A DNA stretch of 64,000 bases from Pristionchus mayeri (taxonomy: Eukaryota > Nematoda > Chromadorea > Rhabditida > Neodiplogasteridae): positions 29,206,901-29,270,900 of the forward strand of contig BTRK01000006.1 in the NCBI GenBank assembly GCA_036245805.1. Reading direction: 5' to 3'. Position 1 is the stretch's first letter. Each line of letters opens with the position of its first letter. The notes below the pieces were generated by a model. That model was not told the DNA's origin. It saw nothing but the letters and a program-made list of their open reading frames with translations, and made no database searches. The position numbers and the translations under genes were made by a program. Below are positions 55,466 through 64,000 of the stretch, one piece after another.

Positions 55466-55536
55466 GAGGGTATAGCTCAGTGGGTAACGCCGGAGCTCTC
55501 AATACAAACGACGGCGGTTCGAGTCTAGCTCCATGC
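55466..55536 (+). pseudogene. tRNA-like sequence (pseudo-tRNA or SINE head)
   Basis: Box A TATAGCTCAGTGGGTAACG is followed by box B GGTTCGAGTC at tRNA-like spacing, but D-stem pairing fails. It is enclosed by an inverted GATTGGTAGT / ACTACCAATC pair, like other tRNA-like blocks here that sit in foldbacks. Confidence 0.4.
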
Positions 55537-56059
55537 AATTATTGTTGCTCCTTTTTCTGATACTACCAATCGGTGGCTCGAGATACAGTACCCCTGATTT
55601 CGCCTGCGCTAAGGCCCAAACTTCTCCTCTCTGTATCTCAAGGTGGGGTAATCTGTGACACCTCGGATAAAGTGATTTCTGATCGGGTTTCTGTTCTCTA
55701 CAACATCTACAGAACCACATACGAAATTATTTTTTCGTGATACTCCTTCTTTAAACGACTTCGATATTTTGGCCATTGCCAAGAATATTTTGGTTTTATC
55801 AGATAGTGTGTTAGTGTACGATTATTCCAGGAATTTACAGCAAACAGCGATAGCCTGTTAAATTTATTACTTTTGTCGTTCTAGTCAGTGAGCACGAGAG
55901 TGAGTAAGTGAGGGGAGAAGGGCGAGGGGAGGGAGGGGGTCGAGAGGGGAGGGGAGGGGGGGGGGAGATCAGTTGTAGTCGATGTGCAACTCGTCCACGT
56001 TCTGCTCCTTCGTTGGAGTGAGGATGGGAAGTTGCTGATGGAATGGGATGAATGAAGTA

Positions 56060-56410
56060 CGACTGCATTCTCACCTTCCTCTCAATGGGAGTTCCCATCT
56101 CGGTTGAAGTCAACTGTGCATCACTTTCTATATTAATCGGAGTAGGAATGTATCTGGAGATAAGAGATGCTCTCATTCCTCCTCTCATTCCTCCTTTTTC
56201 TTACTCCACAGGTGAGAAGGGATCGGGGAGAATTCTCTCAATTAGTGGATGTACTCCGGGTGATGGAGGATCGAAGGGAATCTGGAATGAGAGATAGTCG
56301 AGTATTCTCTCTTCTCCTCTCCTTACTTCATCACATTCATTGTTCACTAGAATGAGTGGTCTGTTAAGTGTATTTGCTCCTCCTCCAATCTCGTCTGGGC
56401 CATCACTCAT
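56060..56410 (-). CDS. Candidate two-exon gene, unknown product
   Basis: Exon 56205-56410 starts at an ATG reading MSDGPDEIGGGANTLNRPL and ends at a GTAAGA donor. A 51-bp intron with TCTCCAG acceptor joins, in phase, an exon from 56153 (YIPTPINIESDAQLTST...) that reaches ERK and a GTGAGA donor near 56079, or continues into low-complexity Pro/Arg codons. The first exon is Pro-rich towards its end (QIPFDPPSPGVHPL). No family is recognised. GA-rich codon use resembles the retroelement Gag, so a transposon origin is possible. Confidence 0.4.
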
Positions 56411-56518
56411 CTCTGTCGTCAATCGACGCTTAATTTATAGTTATATTTTATTGTCATAGTCATGCATATCTGGGAATTAAATATTGTGAGCATCTATACA
56501 TATTTCCCGCTTTTTCTT

Positions 56519-59500
56519 AAAACTATGTTACTATGTAGAAAAAAAAGACAAGATGTCTGTCTGTCAGTTCGTCTGTCTGTGTGTGTGTCGGTCACGCTCC
56601 CGTCTTTCTCTCATAACTCGCTTCAAACTCATCGTACACCTACAACTAGGGTATCAATCGACTTCACTCGGCGAGGGCTTTTTAAAAGTTGATCTTTGAT
56701 CTTTGATCTCTGAGTGGTATTTTTGCCTATCTCGGCTCCCAATTACATATCATCTAGACCTCGAAACTTGACCATTAGAACTCCCTTGGCGAGTATTTTC
56801 AAAATTTTGGTATTACGTCATCATTTGCAACTTATTGCATTAATCGTTTTTTGGTCATAAATCGCTTCAAAGTGGTCGCCCAGACCTCGGACCTTGACCA
56901 TTGTACTCTCCAGAGTGAGCTCTTTCAAAATTTGGTATTACAAAATTTGGTATTCATTATACAATATGACGACATAATTATTTTTCGCTATATGAGAGGA
57001 ATCGCGAGAGAATCGACCACGCGGCAGCGGTAGGATTCAAGTTTGTCCGATCCCGCTATAATTTTGGTTGTAAGTATTTCAAATGATGCTCTTTCAAACT
57101 GCGTAGTCAGAATTTTGATATCTGTCGTCATCGTTGAGATTCAGAAGGCCAAACTTGGGACTATCACTTTTCGGCACTCAAATCGGGCACACTAAAATGA
57201 TCATATCTCCGTAAAAGATAAAGATATCAGGCCGTTCTTTGTTTCAAATGAAAGCTACCATCATGTACTATAACTTTTATGTTGACGTCATCATTCCAGG
57301 TCCACATCCTGGTTCGGAGTGGTCGGGTGCACCAAAAGTGACATAACTTTGGAAATCGGAAAAAAGTTCCGAGTTTTCATGCTAAAGTTCTAGTACATAT
57401 ATGTGTTTCAATTCTCTCCGAAAATTAGAGAAATCGGATTATACACAAAAAAAATAGCACACTTTGCCGTGTAGAGACCTGAAAATGAGTACCAGGCAAG
57501 AGTACTTCCGTATCTTCAATTGCCCGAATTTGGGCTCAAAATCGTTCAAAAACTTCCACAACAACATTATTTGTTGATTTCCTCATGGTATAACAGTTCC
57601 TTTGGTCAAAAATTATCATCGTACCGACAATTTGAAATTCGATATTTTGACCCCTATCAACTTGCGGCAAGGGTCCAAACGCACTACATGGATTTAAAAT
57701 GATGTAACTACATTCCTCGAAACCGCGCAGAACAAATGGGGGCCTGAAAATGTGATATTTTGACTGAGGGATCCAATCGAATGATGCGAAACTGTATTTC
57801 AAGACGATATCGAGATAGAGACCTGAGCTATGACTCACAATGTAGAGAATGAAGAGCTAAACATTTCACCTGTTGAAAGTGAGTCTCTATCTTGTCGTTG
57901 AAGCGATCTACAGAGCATAGACGTTAGCCAGAAACATGCGATATTCCCCCCGAGAGCGCGTGCTCTAACCGTCTGGCGCTCTCGCCGCCTGACCTCCCTC
58001 TCCCTCCCCTCTATTTAGCGCTCACAGGGCGCGTCTCCCGTCGTTGTCAGCTAACTTCTAGGTTCGGTAGATCGCTTCAAAGACAAGATAGAGACTCACT
58101 TTCAACAGATGAAATGTTTAGCTCTTCATTCTCTACATTTTGAGCCATAGCGCATGTCTCTATTTCGATATCGTCTTGAAATACAGTTTCGCATCTTTCA
58201 TTGGATCCCTCAGTCAAAATATCATATTTTCAGGCTCCCATTTGTTCTGAGCGGTTTCGAGGAATGTAGTTACATCATTTTAAATCCATGTAGTGCGTTT
58301 AGACCCTTGCCGCAAGTTGATAGAGGTCAAAATCTCGGTTTTCAAATTTTCGGTCCGATGATAATTTTTGACCAAAGGAACTGTTATACCATGGGGGATT
58401 TAACAAATAATGTTGTTTTGGAAGTTTTTGAACGATTTTGAGCCCAAATGTGGGCAATTGAAGATACGGAAGTACTCTTGCCTGGTACTCATTTTCAGGT
58501 CTCTACACGGCAAAGTGTGCTATTTTTTGTGTATACTTCGATTTCTCTAATTTTAGGGGAGAAGTGAAACACATATATGTACTACAACTTTAGCATGAAA
58601 ACCAAGAACGTTTTTCCGATTTCCAAAGTTATGTCACTTTTGGTGCACCCGACCACTCCGAACCAGGATGTGGACCTGGAATGATGACGTCAACAAAAAG
58701 TAATAGTCCATGATGGTAGCTTTCATTTGAAACAAAGAACGGCCTGATATCTTTATTTTAAACGGAGATATGATCATTTTAGTGTGCCCGATTGGAGTGC
58801 CGAAAAGTGATAGTCCCAAGTTTGGCCTTCTGAATCTCAACGATGACGACAGATATCAAAATTCTGACGACGCAGTTTGAAAGAGCATTATTTGAAATAC
58901 TTATAACCAAAATTATAGCGGGATTGGACAAACTTGAATCCTACCGCCGCTAATCCCCTAAAATGGTCGATTCTCTCTCGATTCGCCTCATATATCGCTT
59001 CAAAGTGGTCGCCCAGACCTCGGACCTTGACTATTCGACTCCGCAGAGCGAGCTCTTTTAAATTTTGGTATTACGTCATTATTATGCAATATTACCTCGC
59101 TTCAATGTCATCGCCCAGACCCCGGACCTTTACCATTCTACGCCCGTGGCCGCTACTTTTATTTTTTGGCCTTGCATCATCACTATGTAATTTGATAGTA
59201 TAGCTAAAACCCTGCGATTCATTTTCCTAGGTAACAGCGTTCAATTGAAACAATTTCCGATATAGCGCTGCTCCGAGGCCTCACGAGCCTTTTACAATGT
59301 TTTAAGCAGGCTCTCACCAGTCGCTTACAATTACATTTTCATGCATAAAACTGGTACGAAACGTGGTTGACTGACATTCCCAGCGGAATTTAATCAAAAA
59401 TGCTTCCCAACCTGCTCTCACTCCCCGCAGCGTGAGCCTTTTGCAACGTTTGAAGCAGGCTCTCACCAGTCGTCGACAACATTTATCCTTATCACACAAC

Positions 59501-59533
59501 CCCGCGAACCACGTAGCGACCGAAGGTCCCTAG
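56519..59533 (+). mobile_element. Helitron-like element hosting a 2-kb palindrome
   Basis: GATGTCTGTCTGTCAGTTCG occurs near the left end. Reiterated modules of the type TCGCTTCAAAGTGGTCGCCC...GACCTTGACCAT (56860, 58998, 59095) follow. Next are the GAGCCTTTTACAATGTTTTA block and CACACAACCCCGCGAACCAC, with an end at ...GGTCCCTAG|TTTT (CTAG 59530-59533). The palindrome at 56991-58996 is inserted inside. Confidence 0.5.
56991..58996. mobile_element. 2.0-kb palindrome with ~950-bp arms
   Basis: The ends TATATGAGAGGAATCGCGAG and a near-complement at 58996 face each other. The arms share long blocks such as AGTGGTCGGGTGCACCAAAA, GTTCAAAAACTTCC and TGAGTACCAGGCAAGAGTAC, and meet near 57990 in a GAGAGCGC/GCGCTCTC-rich loop. 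The central ~100 bp are GC-rich compared with the arms. Mirrored ORFs are not called. Confidence 0.85.
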
Positions 59534-59622
59534 TTTTACGCATAACACGGAAGTTCAAAAAGTTTTGAAATTTAGTTGCAAATTGTATCTTGTAATCATA
59601 ATTCACAAGACGGAGTGTGGAG

Positions 59623-59979
59623 TAGGGTGGTAAAAACGGATCAACGGGTCGCCTTTTGATCCGCATTGACGGGTCAGTAACGGGTAATATATATTACCCG
59701 CCGGATTCGGATCAGAAACGGGTAACGCGCGAGAGCTAGAAAGGAAGAGGAAGAGCGAGAGATCATGCTAAACGGAGAGAGCGAGAGGGACGAGTCTCTC
59801 AGCGCTCTCTCCCTTTATCGCACTCTCTCGGCCTTCCTCTTCCTTTCTCACCCGGGAGCGAGAGGGAGAGAGCCACTCCTAACCGGCAATTACGGATCAG
59901 AAAAGGGTCAGGGTCATAAAATCGGGTGACCCGACAGACTCGTCAACAACGCGGGTAACCCGTGACCCGTGCCACCCTA
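59623..59979. mobile_element. hAT MITE, TAGGGTGG family (copy 2)
   Basis: TAGGGTGGTAAAAACGG and CCGTGCCACCCTA, flanked by GTGTGGAG / GTATGGAG (8 bp, one mismatch). The interior is a palindrome of GGGTCA/ACCCGT words and GAGAGCGAGAG stretches. Confidence 0.85.
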
Positions 59980-60147
59980 GTATGGAGTACGAATGGCAAT
60001 TGTTTTCGTTGAAATTTTCGCCCACCGCCCCCCCCCCACTTGAAAGATAAATTTTGAGAGAAAGCGATATGACGATCTTGTAAAATGGAATACAGAATAG
60101 GGGACGAAGGGGAATGAAATATTCTTTTTGTATGTATGAGTTATGAC

Positions 60148-60469
60148 CAGGGTTCCCTTGATGGAATTATTCGACTATTTGAATTACAAAACCCTCCACT
60201 CACTTCCAAAGTCGACTTCGCATACGAATGGTTTGCAATTAGTATTCCATTCGAAATGGAATTCCATATTGGAATGGAATTCCGTTATGCAAAATGTCGA
60301 AATTGAGTGGAGAAAAAATGAAGAACCAGTATTATATTCAAATGGAATTCCAAACGTTTTGGTATTCAATTCCACAGTTCCGCGCGAGGGGAATGGGAGG
60401 AATGGAATTACGCCACTCTTTTGTCCTCGCTATTGGAATTCCGGAATCAATTCCATCAAGGGAACCCTA
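60148..60469. mobile_element. 322-bp hAT MITE (CAGGGTTCCC ends)
   Basis: CAGGGTTCCCTTGATGGAAT and the inverted ATTCCATCAAGGGAACCCTA are flanked by an exact 8-bp duplication GTTATGAC (60140-60147, 60470-60477). The interior is rich in GGAATTCC words. Confidence 0.9.
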
Positions 60470-60473
60470 GTTA

Positions 60474-60586
60474 TGACTGACCAGTCTCCTTCTCTCAATG
60501 CAGCAGCAGCACAAGAGAACTACGACTACTCCGACTGCTACGCCTCCTATTGTAATGAGGAGGAAGAAGAGGACAGTCTTCAATAG
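60474..60586 (+). CDS. Short acidic ORF at an hAT insertion site
   Basis: ATGACTGACCAG opens a 37-residue frame with an Ala run (NAAAAQENYDYSDCYASYCN), then a poly-Glu stretch, ending at TAG. The ATG lies in the right-hand target duplication of the hAT MITE. It could be a first exon of a broken gene; no downstream exon is convincing. Confidence 0.2.
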
Positions 60587-60733
60587 TGACCATCTAAATC
60601 GCCATCTACTCAAGTGTTCCTCCCTTCACCAACTCACGTCGATTCCTCTTCTATAATAACATCAGTTGATGAATCGAGTGGAGTCAGTCTGTCTTTGTAG
60701 ATCACTCCATTGCCAGAGGCTCAAGATGCACAC

Positions 60734-61081
60734 TAGGGCGGCAAGAACGGGTCACGGGTGGCCCGCGCTATTCACCATTCCGCCGGGTCACCCGATTGTA
60801 TGACCCTGACCCCTTTCTGACCCGTAATTTCGTGTTAGAAGCGGCTCTCAATCCCTCTCGAAAGGAAGAGGAAGAGCGAGAGCGTGTGATAAAGGGAGAG
60901 AGCGCCGAGAGACTCGTCTCTTGGCGCTCTCTCCATTTACCGCACTCTCTCGGTCTTCCTCTTCCTTTCTCGCTCTCACCCTTGACCCGTGTCTGACCCG
61001 TATCCGACGGGTCTGACCGACCCGTATCTGACCCGTTTTAGAGGGTCAAAGGGCAACCCGTGATCCGTTCTTGCCGCCCTA
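60734..61081. mobile_element. hAT MITE, TAGGGCGG family (copy 3)
   Basis: TAGGGCGGCAAGAACGG and CCGTTCTTGCCGCCCTA are flanked by the exact 8-bp duplication ATGCACAC (60726-60733, 61082-61089). Confidence 0.9.
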
Positions 61082-61089
61082 ATGCACAC

Positions 61090-62545
61090 CATCTATCTAG
61101 TTCTCTTCCTCTTCTTAGATCTTACCGTAGTAACTTGTGTTCCCAATCCTCTCAGTCCTCCTTAGTTATATTCTCACCAAGATTCCCTCCATTATTTCCC
61201 GATTTCTCTCCCTCTTTCTCTGCTTTCCTCTCTATTCGCCTTCTGACCACATTATTGGATATATTGTTAAGTTGGGACGAGTCAATCAACTGCAAGTACA
61301 GTAATCTTTCCCCCAGTATGAGGTACAGTTCTCACCAAGTCAGTAGATACGGTAGTCGTGAGGGGGCACAGCACCACTAGAGAGACGAGGACCAACCGCA
61401 TCCAAAGGAGAATGAGGAGAGAAGTGAATGAATGGAGCGTATTTCAATTATCGAATAATTAGTTTATATCCCTTCTCTCTCCCTCCATTCTGAGGGTGAA
61501 TCTCGAATGGATTGGGTGTGTGATGTACTCTCTCTCTCTCACACACACACGCTCATTCAGACCCCATACATATATTGAAATTCTGAAAGAACTCGACGAG
61601 ATAAGCATTTTTACTGTTGGAAGTTAAGAGCTATCTCTTCTGTGAAAAAAGTTTTATTCCATAGAGTGGGGTTTAACTAGTTTCATTGAATTCCCCGTGA
61701 AAAGTAACCTCTTCTAATGTAAGATTAGAAAAATATGTCCTACACCATGCCGAGTACGCGACTAAACAAGCGGAACTAAAAATTAGAAAGTGATTTCCTA
61801 ATATTTTCCTTGCCGCATATGTCCTTGAATCACTATGGCCTGACATGTGGTGATGATTAAACACAAGAATTTAAATTAAAAACACTTTTAAGAGTATAAT
61901 AATTGTATAAAAGTATAAAAAGTACTAAAGGCCGGCTCAGCGATTTAGCGGCTTAGGTGGTCAACTAGCATTGTCGGAACGTTTTAATAGTGATATGAGC
62001 CCGTTTGCGTAAGAATCGGACAATCGCTGGCATCGGCCAAAAAAGTCAAATCGCTCCATCTCTGCCTTTTGGGGTGTTATCTGACACGCTGATGACGATA
62101 GGCATATTCATTTTGCTTACAAATGGATCGTTGGCTCCAGAAGGCGTCACGTCGAAAAAGAACTTTTTCGAATACTTTGATCCCAGAGGTCGTCAAAATT
62201 AAGCGCGCTTTGTATCCGGGGCAGAAATGAGTGGCGAACAAGCCTGTCTAATTCATTTTTCATTAAAGAAGGGGTAACACGAAAAATTAGTTGAATGAAC
62301 CACTGTTGTGAGTATTAGAAGAGGGCAGTCCGATCATGAATCACTTTACCCGAAGTCCCACAGACGGCTCTCAGGCTATTTACATACGCGCAAAGTTCAT
62401 TGACAGCGCAGGGTTGTGGCTAGTTTCTTCATGTTTCACTTGCTCTACATAATTTTTGCCTCCTTTTCGTGGTGAAATAACTACAGTTTCCCAGTGCTCT
62501 TCGTGGTGGGACTCCCTAGCATCCATCCGTGTTACCCCTTCTTTA
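61090..62545. other. Unassigned; CT-rich and AT-rich sequence
   Basis: No exon chain with matching phase is found. A (CT)n/(AC)n patch lies at about 61531-61555. A 65-codon open frame (62005-62202) has a short hydrophobic segment but no support. Confidence 0.35.
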
Positions 62546-62549
62546 ACAG

Positions 62550-62880
62550 GTGTATCACGAGTCAGCGGATGAAAAATGATCCCCTCGGGAACATTTTCAA
62601 AAACGTTGCGCCTGATTTGAGTCATATTATAGTTGCAGCATACCATAGGCATAAGATTTCGAAAAATAATAGTCATTGGTCCCAGAGCCGGCTTTTAGGA
62701 ATTTACCGGTTTTGCACCCGGCTACGATGTATTTCAGCTCCCAGATGAGCTAGAGATCTGGAATTGGTCTCAAAATGTGCGGAAAATTATTTCCAGCAAC
62801 TTTTATGTTGAGTGCAAGACGATTGGACAAATATTAAAAACATGCTGAGCGAAAAACCACTTTTAGCAATAAATTTAAAA
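62550..62880. repeat. One-armed copy of the GTATCACGAGTCAG foldback family
   Basis: From GTGTATCACGAGTCAGCGGA it follows the left arm of 51798-53044 through CAGAGCCGGCTTTTAGGAAT and CAGCTCCCAGATGAGCT; no right arm is seen. Confidence 0.7.
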
Positions 62881-63534
62881 TATTCTGGATATCAAACAGA
62901 AGAATGATACAGATTTTTAATGCAGAATATGAAAGAAGAAGTCTATGAGTAGGATATAAAAATATAAAAACCAAATTTGCGAAGGCTCCTACTTGGCAAA
63001 TTTCAATCAAATTCACGACTACGTGATATCAGAATGTTGAAAAAATATTAAATTTCGAAAATACCCATTGAAATATGTCAAATTCAACATTATTCGACTA
63101 TTTCTGATGGAACTAGTTTGATGACGTTGAAAAAACGCGAATTTTTGCCACCATCAAAAATTTGATTTTTCGTCCTCCGAATTTTCCAAGTTTGAAAATC
63201 CGCAACATAAGATTGTCGCGTCTATGGGCAAGTATTCTAAGCACGAATAATGGTACCGACCAAGATGAGTAAATGTTGTCATTTTTGGCTTACCAGTACT
63301 TTCCATTCTAATGATTGACGGGCTCAAACTTGCTATTTTCAAGTGGTCTATTGCGAACATATTTAGATTTTGACTGAATTTTCTCGAACCACTGCTTGTT
63401 TTGTTAACTAAAAAATCATTTCTTATTATATAAAAGTTAAATGAACCACAATACTTACGTTTAGATGCTTTTCGAAATAAATCCAAATTTTCGAAATTCG
63501 AAATTTTTCAAGTTAATATTATTGCTGTGAGAAC
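62881..63534. other. AT-rich sequence, nothing recognised
   Basis: No exon or element terminus identified. Confidence 0.4.
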
Positions 63535-63966
63535 AGAACTCGTAGTCCGTTGTGTCATGCTGCGTGTGCCCTAAAATGCGGCCCTGTGCGATTCTGGACA
63601 ACACAATTGGAACGATTTATTCAGGTTGTAGTTTGAAGTTTTCGCGTTTATCCTCGCTCTTTTACTTTTATTTATTATTTTCCGCTTTTGTTTCATTTCG
63701 AGTTACTTCCAGCTATTACCTGGCCGTCTTAAGGCCATAATTGCCATAGTTTATCACTGGTGTGGATAACACGGCCAGGAAATAGCTGGAAGTAACTCGA
63801 AATGAAACAAAAGCGGAAAATAATAAATAAAAGTAAAAGAGAAACGCGAAAACTACAAACTACAACCTGAATAAATCGTTCCAATTGCGTTGTCCAGAAT
63901 CGCACAGGGCCGCATTTTAGGGCACACGCAGTATGACACAACGGACTACGAGTTCTGTTCTCACAG
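63535..63966. mobile_element. 432-bp near-perfect hairpin MITE (CTGTGAGAACAG ends)
   Basis: The ends CTGTGAGAACAGAACTCGTA and complement face each other; TA follows at 63967-63968, but the left flank is TG. Arms of about 200 bp are almost identical, with a small loop near 63740 that contains a further inner hairpin. The partial copy at 30897-31790 matches it closely. Confidence 0.9.
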
Positions 63967-64000
63967 TAAGAAAATTGAGGCTATTTTAATATTTTTTAGT

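Noticed and set aside
55466..55536. Genuine tRNA gene
   Set aside because: Boxes A and B are present but D-stem pairing fails, so listed only as tRNA-like.
62005..62202. 65-codon ORF with a short hydrophobic segment
   Set aside because: No splice context, family motif or conservation visible.

Overview
The window looks like a gene-poor, repeat-packed stretch of a nematode nuclear genome. The basis is 40-50 bp introns with GTAAG-type donors and TTCAG/CAG acceptors, palindromic TA- and TTAA-flanked MITEs, Helitron ends, and a Ty3/gypsy element with nematode-style codon use. I cannot name the genus from sequence alone; Caenorhabditis or a diplogastrid such as Pristionchus are my best guesses. 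I see no rRNA, CRISPR array, bacterial operon or intact tRNA gene.

Layout. 0-2.3 kb: the 3' end of a Cys/His-rich gene (+), then five spliced exons of an unidentified Lys-rich gene (-). 2.4-18.5 kb: consecutive foldback (palindromic) DNA elements, an hAT-like MITE (9080-10006), a TACCGTAACC-type array (12.5-14.3 kb), a 114-bp mini-Helitron and a 615-bp MITE with a near-identical twin at 30.9 kb. 18.5-21.2 kb: a foldback carrying a Helitron-like segment and an apparently intact 1242-bp mariner with a full 342-aa DD34D transposase. 21.2-30.9 kb: exon clusters of two broken genes (21.2-21.5 and 24.5-24.7 kb), a defective mosaic mariner nested in another foldback, and one well-supported four-exon gene (28490-29237, -, 204 aa, unknown function). 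30.9-36.4 kb: nested palindromic MITEs. 36.6-51.0 kb: a foldback whose right arm is split by a 10.5-kb gypsy-type retroelement. That retroelement was itself hit by a Tc1-like MITE, a tRNA-derived SINE pair and a 5'-truncated CR1/jockey-like LINE. 51-59.5 kb: Helitron-like sequence, a ~64-bp satellite, a 2-kb palindrome, a lone ubc-9-like exon and a small candidate two-exon gene. 59.6-64 kb: hAT MITEs with clean 8-bp target duplications, and a terminal palindromic MITE.

How it fits together. Most of the sequence is nested transposons, and the order of insertion can be read from which element splits which, because target duplications are visible at many junctions. Host coding sequence survives mainly as short exon clusters between elements. 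The retroelement is dead in several places (stops, frameshifts, insertions). It nevertheless preserves a long open integrase reading frame with a ~290-residue C-terminal extension and an RGG-rich end that I cannot assign to a known family; this is the most novel protein feature in the window.
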